From: Romanomermis culicivorax
Taxonomy: Eukaryota; Nematoda; Enoplea; Mermithida; Mermithidae
Assembly (NCBI GenBank): GCA_963922205.1
Contig: CAWUHX010000039.1
Coordinates: forward strand, 124,001-188,000
Length of the DNA: 64,000 nucleotides
Direction of reading: 5' to 3'
Shown: piece by piece, positions 31,800-44,700 of the stretch
How positions within the stretch are numbered: the first letter of the stretch is position 1
How the letters are laid out: every line of letters starts with the position of its first letter
The notes under the pieces: model-generated
What the model was told of the DNA's origin: nothing
Database searches by the model: none
The model's input: only the letters and a program-made list of their open reading frames with translations
Made by a program: the position numbers and the translations under genes

Positions 31800-33142
31800 T
31801 TTACAATAAAGTAGAATGTTGCATCGAATTAAAAATTTTTCTTTTTGATATGTAAAGATTTTTCTTTTTTCTACATGCCTTTTACGACTATTTTTTTGAT
31901 CATTTTTATAAAAGACCTTCTTGGTCATTTTTGGCAGAACATCAAACTTTATACGCATGCACCCGTAAGGATAATGTTTCATCGCGTAATGACTTTCCCT
32001 AGAATTTACTCATTAAACAGACCATTACTGACCAATTTGACCGTTTGAGATTGACTTGAACGATCCTTCAGGAATGGGGCCTCCCAGCATATTTACGCCT
32101 GCAGGTGGCGCCCTTTTGTCAAAGGGGGTCCAGGGGTGCAAATTTTTGAAAGGCTTCTTCTGCCCACGGGAGAAGCCATTTTTACACACGATCGCTTTTT
32201 ATTTCTTTTCCATTTTTTTGTTCATTTTAGTTTTCCTTTTTGCGTTCATCATTGATTTTCCTTTTCTACCCACAGTAACACATTTATTACCATAATCGAT
32301 AAATTACCCTAATTCTACTATTACGGTAACTTAAGAACATGCATTCTTAACTGTACGTCAACTCTCCAAATTTTATACACGCTTTTTACGACCAGCTCGT
32401 TTGGTCATCTTTCTATAAAAGACCTTATTGGTCTACATGCTTTTTACGGCCAGCTCGCTCTGGTCATTTTTATAAAAGACCTTCTTGGTCATTTTTGGCA
32501 GAACATCAAACTTTATACGCATGCACCCGTAAGGATAATGTTTCATCGCGTAATGACTCTCCCGAGATTTTACTCATTAAACAGACCATTACTGACCAGA
32601 TTGACCATTCTGACATTTGTTGACTTGAACGATCATTCAGAAAATGGGACCTCCGAAATATATTTACACCTGCAGGTGGCACCCTTTTGACAAAGGGGGT
32701 CTGGGGTGCAAATTTTTGTGGGCTTCCTCTTCCCAGAGGGGAAGCCGTTTTTACACACAATCTCTTTTTATTTCTTTTCCATTTTTTGTTCATTTTAGTT
32801 TCCCTTTTTGCGTTCATCATTGATTTTCCTTTTCCACCCACAGTAACACATTTATTACCATAATCGAAAAATTACCGTAATTCTACTATTACGGTAACTC
32901 TAGAACATACATTCTTAACCGTATGACCTATAAATCGACCGTATATGTTTACTGTATGACCTATAAATCGACGAAGAAATTGACCGTATATGTCTACTGT
33001 ACGACCTGTAAATTCGCCAAAAGCCAATCGTATATGTTTACTGTACGACCTATAAATCGGGCAAAAGTGACAAATTATAGGTCGTACACAAAAGATAGGG
33101 GTATCCTTAAGCGTACGACCTATACGGTCCGGCCTTACTACT
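31800..33142 (-). repeat. Right terminal inverted repeat with internal duplication
   Basis: It contains two direct copies of the inner TIR unit: about 31,860-32,358 (diverged, partly deleted) and about 32,355-32,900, the latter closely matching the left TIR. Both carry TATACGCATGCACCCGTAAG, the TTCATCGCG motif, ACCTGCAGGTGG-type and GGCTTC...GAAGCC hairpin segments. The outer 240 bp mirrors the left AGGTCGTAC array; two of its boxes read GTATGACCT, a C to T change at a CpG. The inner edge lies just after the pPolB stop. Confidence 0.9.
31807..31812 (+). terminator. Polyadenylation signal of pPolB
   Basis: AATAAA lies nine bases after the stop codon, at the inner edge of the right TIR. The mirrored position in the left TIR (about 14,215) has no AATAAA, so it may have been adapted to serve the polymerase gene. 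Confidence 0.6.
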
Positions 33143-33148
33143 CTCGAT
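33143..33148 (+). other. Target site duplication CTCGAT, right copy
   Basis: Identical to 13,371-13,376 and immediately follows the right element end. Confidence 0.95.
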
Positions 33149-33300
33149 TCATAGCAAACCGAGTCACGGGTCAAAAAAATTATGTTCTGTTCATAAAGTG
33201 TAACACGAGCACGTACTCGCCATGTGACATGCTTATTTATTATTCAAATCTTCAATGTACATAAACATTGGAAATGAGAAATTACATATCTTATTGCTTT
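33149..33300 (+). repeat. Right half of the host repeat split by the Polinton
   Basis: GGGTCAAAAAAATTATGTTC, TTCATAAAGTGTAACACGAG and TTGGAAATGAGAAAT occur in the same order at 46,205-46,315, directly after the segment that matches the left flank. Confidence 0.75.
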
Positions 33301-33551
33301 TAGTCTGTTTTTTTTCAAATGCTTGTAACGCAAAAATGCTTAAATTTTTGCGGAATTTCGCGCCGAGATAATATCGTTGTTGACTGTACGTTAGGAATCG
33401 ACTAACCGGCGGCGGTAAAACTGACTAAACTCTTAATTAAGCTCGATAACTCTAATTTTCGTCCGGTGCGAGAAATGCGCAAAAAAATTTCGCACGGCTA
33501 AAAAAATATTCGCTCTGCGCAGAAAAAAGCTAAACAAATGACCCGCGATTA

Positions 33552-35147
33552 CAGTGGACGAGACCGGCAAAATCAAGAAAAAAAATTTTTCGCCGAGAAA
33601 AAAAATTTTATTACCAAGAAAAAAAATTTTTTCACCAAGAAAAAAAATTTTCATCAAGAAAAAAAAATTTTCGCAGCGAAAAAAATATTTTATGCTAGAA
33701 AATTTTTATTTGGCGGCAGACAAAAAAATTTGGACCAGAAAAAAAATTTCAACCTAAAAAAATTTTTTCCGGACAAAAAAAATTTTTTGCGATGAAAAAT
33801 TGAAGTTTTTGTTTTGCCGGTCTCGGGCACCTGCATCGGCCGAGACCGGCAACTGGACGAGGCCGGCAACAAGTTGCAGTAATAGCACCTGCCGCTCTCG
33901 GGCACCTGCGTCGGCCGAGACCGGCACAATCAAGAAAAAAAATTTTCCACAAGAAAACATTTATTTTGCCGAGAAAAAGAATTTTATAGCGGAAAATTTT
34001 TACTTGGCAGCAAAAAAAATATTTTGGAAAAGAAAAAAAAATTTTGACCGAAAAATTTTTTTTTGTTTGAAGCAAAATGGAAATTTTCATTTTGCCGCTC
34101 TTGGGCACCTGCATCAGCCGAGATCGGCAACGGCCGATAGCGGCAATAATTGATGAGTATGTCCTGTTTGTTTCTATCTGCTTATTCGCATGGATTAATG
34201 GCGCTGGTCTACTTCATCCTGCTAAGCCAAGGCTGCAAATTGTGAGATAAAAATTTCCATACAGTCCACATATTTTTCAAAAAAATTATATTAACAGGCC
34301 AATAAATGACCAATTTCTATCAGAATTCATTAAAAATGCTAAATTTTCGGGGCTTTGCGCCGACTATGTATTTTTACGACTTTCTGATCCATAAGCGCAA
34401 CTCTACCATTATTCTTATTTTGCGTAAAATTTAACAGAATTTTTTACTTACAGACCCCGCCCAACTTCGGGTTGCTCATGGGCCTGGGGCCGTATTCGTG
34501 AAGGAGGCTTAAGTCTACAGACCGGCCTCAATTTAAACTGGGCAGTCTGTATTCATGAAAAATTTTCTCACTGTCTAAATGTAGACCAGTCTATATCAGG
34601 CTTTAGCGCCTTAGAACAAGATTAGTAGAGACTGTACATAGTCGGCGCAAAGGCCCGAAAATTTGGCATTTTTAATTAATTCTGATGAAAATTGGTCATT
34701 TATTGGCCTGTCGATATAATTTTTTTGAAAAATATGTGGATTGTATGGCAATTTTTATCTCGCAAGTTGCAGCCTTGGCTTAGCAGGATGAAGTAGACCA
34801 GCGCCAGTAATCCATGCGAATTGGCCGCACAGTACTTCTCTTGTTTTTCGCGCTGTTATAAGCAGATAGAAACAAACAGGACATACTCATAAATTATTGC
34901 CGCTATCGGCCGTTGCCGATCTCGGCTGATGCAGGTGCTCGAGAGCGGCAAGTGCTATTACTGTAACTTGTTGCCGGTCTCGTCCAGCTGCCGGTCTCGG
35001 CCGATGCAGGTGCCCGAGACCGGCAAAATGAAAATTTCAATTTTTTTTTCTGGTCCAAATTTTTTTTCTGCCGCCAAATATTCTGGCATAAAATATTTTT
35101 TTCGCTGCGAAAAATTTTTTTTGTTGATTTTGCCGGTCTCGTCTACC
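33552..35147. repeat. Large fold-back (inverted repeat) element
   Basis: The left arm 33,552-34,365 reappears as reverse complement in 34,640-35,147. Both arms share GACGAGACCGGCAAAATCAA at the outer end, A-run/T-run modules (AAGAAAAAAAATTTT), GGCACCTGCATCGGCCGAGA, and on the inner side ATGAGTATGTCCTG, CTTCATCCTGCTAAGCCAAG and GGCCAATAAATGACCAAT. The left arm has an extra module at about 33,890-34,140. The roughly 270-bp centre contains another small palindromic motif (GGGGCCGTATTCGTGAA). No coding content. The element begins 410 bp from the Polinton. Confidence 0.85.
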
Positions 35148-35635
35148 GTACGCGATGCGCCGGATTTTGAGATTTCAGCTTTCCAAAGCACACCAATTGT
35201 ATTACGATCTTAATTCACAAAGTTTTTTCATTAAATGAGAACCATGTGCAAAAATTTTTTTCTTGTTTCCAACTTTTTTCGTGACAAATAGCTTTAAAAT
35301 CCGTCAAACTTCAATTGCCGCGTTTTTCCCCGTAATACAGTATAGTGTGCGCACGCGCGGTAATTGAATAGAATTTTTTCGCTTCTGAATTGAGTTTAAC
35401 CGCAAAAGCCTACTACGAACGGTGCTTTCGAGTTACCCCGCGGAGCGACACACGGCTCCGCTTGAATCGAACTGTAATTTCCTTTTGATACTTGATCGAA
35501 TACGATGGCTTGAAGTCATCCGAATACATCATATATTTATTTCGTGAACTCGCCTCGTAGTAGGCTACGAGGTTAGCAATTTCCGTCTCCGTAGCTAAAA
35601 TAATGAGGAAAGTGCATTTTACATGTGACAACAAA

Positions 35636-35641
35636 TTTATT
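35636..35641 (-). terminator. Polyadenylation signal of the Patched-related gene
   Basis: AATAAA on the minus strand, 91 bp after the stop at 35,732. Confidence 0.55.
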
Positions 35642-35731
35642 CTATAAAGGTAAAAATTCTATAAAATAACATGATGTATACAAATCAACCCGAAACAAGT
35701 CTTAGAAGGGTCGAAAAATGGAAGTTCTTTT

Positions 35732-38700
35732 TCATTCCACAGTCTTATTATTGTCCAAGTTATTTTCAATTTTTACGAACACCCTGTAATCTTTAGTAGT
35801 AGTAGGTGTATAAATTTCGTTCAGCTGCTGTCGTAGTTGCAGTCCATTTGCGTCGAACTTGTGCAAGTCAGCTGGTTCCAAAACCGTAACGACTTTGTTG
35901 TCATTGGCATAGTCGGCAATTTGATCCCGATTACCAATTTTGATTTTCGACCAACAACTTTTAGCGTATTTTGTGGACAATTTGCAGGAAAAGACGCTCA
36001 AAACAACGGGCAAAAATATCAAGGCGTGAGCCCAGCCTATGACGATGACCAAAAAAACCGTACGGAAAAAAGCCGTGGTAATATATGAATTGGTGCCGGC
36101 CAAAACCACGACTCCCATCACAGTGGCGATGCCTCCTTGAGTGATAGGCCAGGCTAAAGTGGACAAGGCGTTCACAGTTCTTTCGACGTTATCTTTGCCA
36201 TCAATGACCACGTACGCGTAGGCTATGTGGGCCGTGAAATCCACCGAAAATCCGATGCTCATGATTATGGTAATCATGGAAATGACGTCCAAATTTATAC
36301 CCCAGAAAGCCATGAATCCAATCATGCCGGCGTCGATGGACAGGATGGCCAGTGCCACCCACAATGACGAAATCACCGAAGGTATGAAAAATACTGCAAT
36401 CAAAATCATGAAAGCTGTGCCGCTATAAATTTCTTGAATTGTGTTGGGTAAAACTTCTTCGTATTGATCGACGAAAAGCCACATAATTTGGAACGTTGTT
36501 ATATTATATTCCGGATAATTTTGGGCCAAATTTCGGAAAGAATCTACGGTATCCATTTGATCTAAAGCTTTGGCAAAATTTTTCATACCAACCAGTGCCC
36601 GGAAAGCTGTTATGTTATTCGGTCGACTTTTATTCGACCAACGAACGTCGTTACGATATTGGGCGTTTTCTTCAATGGATAGGAAATAGTCGACGTTGGC
36701 GAAAAAATCTTCACCCCTCAAAGTATCCAAACTTTGACCGTTGAATTCGAGCATGAAATTTTCGAAACTGGTCAACCAAAAATCAACGCCTTGTGGTCCC
36801 ATGCCTGAAGCAGACAATGTGTTACTGCAAAAATAACTACTGAAATAAAAAAGCTACTGAAAAATGAAAGATATCCAAATGTTTTCTGTGCCAAAATATT
36901 TTCTGTGCTAAAATATATTTATACAAGAACATAGGTTATCATTTCTCCCCTTGACATATTACCAAATATGAACAGAACTTGAAAAGAATGTAAATGAAGG
37001 CGTCATGTTTATTGGAAAATTAAACGTTTTCGCAGGAGAGAAACCTATTTTGAATTTTTATTTGGAAGACTATAGTATGTTTTTCTTCAAATGCTTATAA
37101 ATATTAATAGTGGCAAGAAAGTACTATTTCATATTTTTCCTATTTTCCGCTAAGCCATATGTCACATAGGATAGAAACTTTGTGAGCCTACTCAACTAAA
37201 TCTTGTCAGTTTCTAATTTTAAAGTCCTACAGCAAAAGCTCTGTGTAAAATACTTCCGAGGGCGCTACATTCTTCGACATTTTCCAATTCACAGGCATTT
37301 AATAAAAAACAGACTACAGTTTCACCTCATTTTCAGAATCAATTTGTTGGCGACTAAATTCGGAATTGTATTCCCCCATTCACAAACTCAGAATCAGGCC
37401 GCAGTCAGCTTTTCTCTGCATCTACACGTCGAATTCTAAAATATTCTGCATTTTTCGATAGGTATTTTTGTTATTGACAGCCAAAACCCGGCCAGGACAG
37501 TCTGCATTACAGCTTTTTATGAGTATGAAATCAGATGTAATTCAATTGACTGCTAAATTTTTGTTGAAAGTAAATATTTGAAACCGGGAAACCAAATTAG
37601 CATCATATGAAACGAATCCGAATCATGTCTACTAGAAGACCACGGGAAAAATCTGCATTCATTGGTGATCTACAATTAATTGCAATTTCTATCAGTAATT
37701 TTTCATGTATTGAAAGTCAAGGTCCAAAATATTCTACATTCGTCTCCGTATGATTGAACATCCGGTTCAGTTTTTGAAACCAGAAATAAATAAATAAACA
37801 AATAAACTCATTGTAGTATCTGACAGTTCTAATTGTACAAATATTCTGCATACAGACAGAATCGCTTCAAACTGAGAAGAATATTCAATAAATCTGGAAG
37901 CGAGACCAAGGTAGGTACTTTAGTCATAAATATTAACGGTAAAAGGACAAGCATTCAGATGCTAGAATGCAACATAGGTTCTGAGATCCTTCAGAAGCGT
38001 TCATAACTGGACATAACCAATCACCGAAATCTGGAGCTCGAGTTCACAAGTCAGTTGATGAGATTCGTGTAAATTTTCAAATGTCACAACCAAGTAGTAT
38101 CTCCTAAATTGTCAAGGCAAAATTTCTACAGTTTTATTTGCTAATCAAATTTTTATCGGAATGTACAGTATAGCATGAGTCTCACCGTGTGAGCTATTAG
38201 CGAACTGATTGATGATTTGCATAATTCGGCGCCTATTATCCGGGTCGGACAGGTCTCCCGCGTTGCTGAAAACCAATTGGGCTTGCGTGCCCACGTGCCA
38301 AAAATACTGCTCCAAACGGATGTAGTATTTAATGGCGTAGGAATCTTGGACCAAAAGGCGCATTGGTTCCAAACCCTGGCGCGTTGTCACGCAACCGTAA
38401 ATCGCCATGGCCAAATAGGCAACGTAGATGAAAAAGACGGCCACTTTGGTTTCCAGGCGCATCAGAAATGGGGCATAATGGAGACGTATGGTGCGGCTGA
38501 TCCACGTGCCTTCCTGGTACGGCACTTTACCCCCTTCCGTCTGCTCCCGTAAAGACAATGACCGCGACAAAGCCAAAGCACGCCGGTCTTTGGGGTCGTT
38601 CTTAGTCGGGGCTTGATAGCCGGAAATCGAACCCAAGCAAAACCATCTGGTGAAGCAGCCCAGTTTTCCTATATGTAAAAAATCATCTGGTCACGTGAAT

Positions 38701-41700
38701 CCTCCTCATGCACAAACAAGTTCGCAGTCTAATGGTAAAGATGACACCAATCGGATTACGGTATTTTGAGCAAAATAATTACGGGCAAATGGACTACAAT
38801 TCTGTTTACTGTAACAAAACGCGAGCACTACTCAAAACCGTTTGACTTATTTAAAATTTTCGATGTTGAAAGATAACCAAATACGAATATATATTTTTGA
38901 ATATAATAGTGTACATGAAGTATGATATTGAATAAAATCATGCTTTTGCACCACACATTCAACTCGTTATGCGAAAGTTACGCAAAGTGTTTCCGAAAAG
39001 GTTTGCAATACAGTCAGTCAGTCACGTCTCAGGTATTACAGTACCTTGAATAAAATTTCTTAGCGCATTAAATAAATGATTTTTATAGTCTGTTTTTCTT
39101 GAAACGTTTCTAAATAATGAAAGTTGGAAAGCGAGTTGTACTTCAGATTTTCAGGATTTGCTAATTAAAAATAAATCATATAGGACTGGGGCCGGTTTCA
39201 TCAAAGCGACTTAAGCTCCAGCTGAGCTGCAGCCTGAGCTGCAGCTTAACTCTATATGTTATATCATTTTTGTTATGCTGCAGCTCAGCTGTAGCTTAAC
39301 TCGTACACAAAACATGTCGAGAAAGTAAGCTACAGCTGAGCTCAGCTGGAGCTTAAGTCGCTTTGATGAAACCGGCCCCTGGAAATTTGCGGGCATACTG
39401 ACCTGACCTCTAACAATTTTTCGAGTGAAAAATTTTGCACCAAGAGCTCTGCTCTATGTAAATGATTTTGACGACAGTGCGGATTTGTGTGATTTTCCTA
39501 TTTGGAAGCATTTTATAAAAACGGTCTATACATGAAAATTGAATAATCAGCAGAATGACAACGCGAAACATTTCAGACAACGGAACAGAAGCCTTTTTGC
39601 AACAATGCTGCTTCTCAGCAGTTTTTCAAATTTTTCGGACTTCCGCCAGGTCTAGATAGTATTCAGAATTTGAGCTGAAAGTCTATTCATTTCCAAATGA
39701 GCTCCGGAAAGCAAAATAATTCATAGAAATCGGTGCGCAAGAAATAAACCCGCATCGTGGAGCAAAGTCATTTTTTCGGGTGTCCGCATACGCAGGCTGT
39801 TTGTTATTTGTATGAACATTTTCCCGCACGCCGAGCCTCATTTGGAAAAAATAGACAGTAAGAAGCATAACAGGCAGCGCTAGTATCCTTCCAAATATTT
39901 GACGCCGGATAGACCTCCAACTTGATTTTTTATAAAAGAATGAAATACAAAAACTCTATCGAAAACACAAGGTTTTAGCTTGAAACTCATCGGTTAATCT
40001 GTTAGTTGTGGAGACGAATAATATTGTAGGAAAAAACTAGATAATTTTACAATTATATTTAAAACCGAAAATTTTTTATCGTTTAGTTACCGTATGCGTA
40101 GCGCTTCCCAAACAGTTTTTGTATTAAACACAACTTTTTTCTATTATCTCCAATTTTGACCCAACCTTCTCATTATAGCTTATTCACTTTGATTCATCAG
40201 GGGGCCGGTTTCTCGAGAAAATATTCTTCAGACTGAATGACAAACGAATGTTTAAAATTGTTAATACAAACCTTTTAATTGAGTTTCTATAAGATCTAGG
40301 ACCAGTTACACTTATAATTCTGGGGCCGGTTCCATCAAAGCGACTTAAGCTCCAGCTGAGCTGCAGCTTAAGCTGTAGCTTAACTCTATATGTTATAGCA
40401 TTGCCGTCAAGTTGCAGCTCAGCTGTAGCTTAACTTTCTCCACATGTTTTCTGTAACTTAAGCTACAGCTTAAGCTGCAGCTCAGCTGAAGCTTAACTCA
40501 CTTTGATGAAACCGGCCCCTGACCATTATTCGGAGTTGGAGAATTAACTTTTAATCGTACCGTTTACGACGTGAATATTATTGTTTTCCGGTTGTACTAA
40601 GCATCTTGAGCTTTCAATTAGCTAATCATCAGATTTGAGCTTCAGTTCGAGTCCTTACTGCATAAAGAATTAAAACTCCACTCGACCGCATGTTTCACAT
40701 AGATATGGTGGTAATTTACATAAAAGACAGAATACATTTTTGTGGTTGGACAGTTTTTGGCGCGTTCCAAGAAACAGTCACATCAGTGAGGAAGATAAGG
40801 AAAAATTTGGTTGCTGAAAAATCCTCATTTGAGTTTAAAAATCATTCGTGCATTGAATGGTAATATTCGTATACTGTATATTGGACTGATTATTGTTGCT
40901 ATGACAATTAGTTTTTCAAATTCCCTAAATTTTCTTACACTTTTTTGTCCCAAACTTTCGAATATCATTTCGGCCTGGGAAAAATTTGTTCATGTAAAAG
41001 AGTCCTTGAAAATGTGAGTTTACACCTATAGGTTTTTCTCGTTAGACTCTTGAATTGAATTCCACGAAAAATCAAGCCAAGCTATGTATGATGTAAAAAA
41101 AATAGGTCAGTATCACGCAAGAGGCATTTCACTGGAGCTCCTGACCCCAAGCAGCTGATGGTTGTTGATTACTGCTACAAATTTCTCGAATTTCATAAAA
41201 TTTTTAAAAAAGCGCCACTGATTTAGGAGCCAAAAATTTGCTACCACAGATTAAAACTGCCTATTGAACGGGTTCAACTTTTCTACACAAGACGATAGCG
41301 ACCTCAAGATTGGAAAACAATTACTTTTTTAATGCAACCCGGCAGACCAAGCTTGCGATTATCTCGAGTTGGAGAGAATCTGGACGTCACGATTATCTCG
41401 ACGTTAATGCAACCCATAACCTCGACGTTCAGGATTATCGAGATAATCGCGAGCTCGAGCTCAAATCACTTCAGTATAATCTGATCCTGAATTAGCACAC
41501 ATTAGCAATCCTGGTAAAAAAAATTCCACTACGTTACCAGGCGATAATATTTTCAAAGTAAACCTGGTTGTTCCATAACCAAAAGTTCAAGATGAATTAT
41601 TTGGCTGCTACAAATGAAGATTAATGATAAAATTCATTCTTGTATAGAATTCTGACATTTATCAGATGACCCATAGCTCTTGAATGTCCCATAAAGCCAT

Positions 41701-44700
41701 ACTTACCCACATCGCCAGGATCCACGACTTCTCTGCAAGTGGCCACGCTGTGAACGTTATTTTGTTCGTTTTTTAAACTGAGCGCTAAAACGCCCAATAG
41801 GAAAGTCAATTGATAGGCGAACGTGATGCTTACTGTTGCTATGGTATAGACGGAAAAAACGATAACTGAATAAAAATCGGTGATTAAACCAGTGGCGAAC
41901 GAAAGGATATCGGTCAAAACCGTTATAGTTATGGAAACGGCAGCCTCACTCATGGCTTCGCTCAAGCGTTCTTGGGCGCTCAAGTGGCGTTTGGTATGAT
42001 GAACAGCCGAAATCATCAAAAAAGTGTTGTCCAAACGGACGCCTGGAAAAAATCGAGTTAGTTTTTGGAGAGGAGATGGAAATTTACTGTGGAATTAAGG
42101 AGTTTTCTGGAGAATATAACAACCATAGTAATCCAGAGCACCCCATGGGGGGTATGGAGGTATTACCCCGGTCTTAGATTGGGAAATTCATTTACTGCCC
42201 CGGTAAAAACAGCTCACTATAGGAAAAAATTTTTGTAGACCTCATCCTCTCCTCAGTAGGGTATAGTAATTCGAGAAAAATTGCACTATATGTGCTTGAG
42301 AGGAATTACTCACTGGTCTTTTTGACACCTTTGCTGAGCAGATGGTAATGGGAAAGTGTGCAACTTCTGTGCCATATAGCGATTTTTACGAAAGAATATC
42401 AGCACATTTATATATACTACATGTAGAAAATCATTTTACATATAATTGGGAGATCAAATAATGAGTTATGTAAATATGTGATTTATCAAAAAATCGCCCT
42501 TTGGGAGGAAAAACATTATGTTCTTAAAATTCTTTCACTTCATCGTCTCCTTTCCTTTTTCCCGCTTTTGCGTTGGATCTTCTGTGCGCATATGGTTATA
42601 TTTCTCCACCCAAGCTGTGGCATACTTGCCTGCTATGAGTAGAGACATCCGAGGACCGTTGACGCGGATGGACATTTGTGCAGGAGTGGTACCTGGTTTC
42701 AAACTCGTGATTCATAATCAAATGTGATAAACAATACTAAAGCCACATTCGGCATCAGCACTTCCAATTGGAAGCACTGTTACAACCTTATTAGTGTGCT
42801 GATACTCCTGATGATGCTGGTCCAAATAATGTTTCCGATTCTTGAAATCTGCAGGAATCAGTTGACACGACAATCTTGAAAGTCTGACCATTCTCTGCAT
42901 TTGTTAGGTGGGACATGGGGTCGGAATAGGAAATGTTTTTTACCATAAAGGTGTAAAGCAGGGTCCAATTTTGTAACTGCGAATTGAAGTAGGGAGCAAA
43001 AAAAAAGTCACGGCACGGCACTGGGCGTATGTAAATTACTACCCTTACGTATTACGACTTTACCCCTACCTAAATTTTCGACCCTGGGGACCTCTGTAGT
43101 AATCCACTTATTTTTCTTCAGAAGTATAATTTACCGAGAACTAAAAACGGCATAGCATCCACGACGCTATTGTAAGCGTATTGGCAATAAGTCAAAAATC
43201 CGATTCCTGTGACGATGCCCATCACTGCGCCCAAAAGACCGCAAGTAGCCACTGTGAATTTTGTCCTGGACCAGTCCACGTAAAATTTCCCGTCTGATTG
43301 CATAGTCGTTATCGAACAGAAGCAGGCGAAAAACCATAGCATAAATGCGCAAAACTATAATAAGAAAGAATAATGAAAATACATATCCTCATCGTTAGTT
43401 TTTGTGTATCATAGTGACGTCTGACATACACGTGCTTTCACATTAGAATTAATGCTATTAAAAATCTTTAGAACTCATGGACATATTATACTTTTCCGAC
43501 TGAATCAGAATCGGTGTCTCTAGCATCATGAAATCAAAATTTGCGTGTGACTAAAATAATCCAGTAACATTTTAGTATTGTTTGTCACACATTTCTTAAA
43601 CCCGAAGGATTTCTAACTGTCACGGGTCAAAATCTCTTGCAGAAACTAATCAGACTTGAGTAAACTTACTATGAATCTCAACGCTAGATTGTTGTCTGTA
43701 CTATTCTTTTTGACTTCTATATTCAAAGTCATGGAATGTAGAAAAGCGATGTCCAACAAATCGTCGTCGTAGGCTAATAATTGACGTTCCATTTCTCGCA
43801 TTAGTTTATAAGTCACGGGCCACAAAGTTTGGCTAGCGTTCATTTGGTAGACCAATTGCCAGGCTTTGGCTTGTACGATTTGGCGACTCAAGGGATCGAG
43901 GCTTACTCCGCCCAAAGTGTTACCTTGAAAAAAGAATTGGAGTTTATCGTCTTTTCCACCCACATCCGCGAGCTTCGGGTGGCTCCATCCAAAGCCCCGT
44001 CACCCACGGGGCGATTTATGACAGCGACTCACACAGGAATAAAAACATCTACAAGCGAATGTCGACAAATATTCATCAGTAAGTTTATTTTGAAATGCTT
44101 CTAAAAATGAAACTGGAAGACAAGTAGAAATTTTTCTAATATTCCGCTCGACTGCACTTCAAATAGTGCTGCAAACTTATAGGCAAACTTGACTAAACAT
44201 TATCAATTTTTGCGCGAAAAGTTTCTACAGTACAAGCTTCGTTTTTTATTAATGTATAAAATAACACAAGAATGAATGAGACAATAATCATAGACAGAAA
44301 GGAAAAGGATTTGTTACAGGTTCTGCTCTAAGGAAGCAATTAAGTTCAATGTCATTGCTCAATCTGTGAATTTTCTTAGTACATCATGTACATCTTCATT
44401 CAAATTTTTCTTTGAGAGATTTAGGTGAACTTTCATTTACAAATTGAAATCTTTTTAGTGGACTTCTCTATCTTTTCTTCTTGATCTTCCTGATCTCCGC
44501 AAAGATTAGAGATGTATTATTTGCCATGACTTTTTTGGAATGCTAATTCCTTACAGTTCCAGGGTTGTTGTATGTCCTAATATTTTTATTGATTTTTTGA
44601 TCCGTGTGATATTGGTCCGTGAAATTTAAAACTCTGGATCAAATGGAGAGGGAAGTATGATGGATTGACTACATTAGAGTTGTAAGTTGAATACCAAAGA

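Larger units (their letters stand above)
13377..33142. mobile_element. Polinton/Maverick (adintovirus-like) element, 19,766 bp
   Basis: The element is bounded by long terminal inverted repeats starting AG and ending CT and by a perfect 6-bp duplication. It encodes the full diagnostic set: protein-primed family-B DNA polymerase, retroviral-type integrase with chromodomain, adenain-like cysteine protease, FtsK/HerA-type packaging ATPase, double-jelly-roll major capsid protein and penton-like minor capsid protein, plus conserved small proteins. Genes on the minus strand fill 16.8-26.2 kb; the polymerase reads rightwards from 26.99 to 31.80 kb. Several genes are broken and the integrase has lost an active-site Asp, so I read it as a recent but inactivated endogenous copy. 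Confidence 0.97.

Noticed and set aside
13377-33142. Non-standard genetic code (TAA/TAG as Gln) in the Polinton
   Set aside because: All intact genes end at TAA or TAG at family-typical lengths and use CAA/CAG for Gln; the extra stops are better explained as decay.
35413-35634. 73-codon minus frame near the 3' end of the Patched-related gene
   Set aside because: It is downstream of the stop and of a polyadenylation signal; protein-like parts are weak.
36805-36825. Acceptor TTTTTGCAG at 36,825 for the last exon of the Patched-related gene
   Set aside because: It gives the wrong frame after the phase-1 donor at 38,186; the acceptor TTGTCTGCTTCAG at 36,805 fits and yields HGMGPQGVDFWL.
43924-43963. 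Upstream extension of Patched-related exon 4 to 43,963 or beyond
   Set aside because: The pyrimidine-rich CTTTTTTCAAG acceptor at 43,924 fits the phase-1 donor and gives FYIGNTLGGV; the extension has no usable acceptor.
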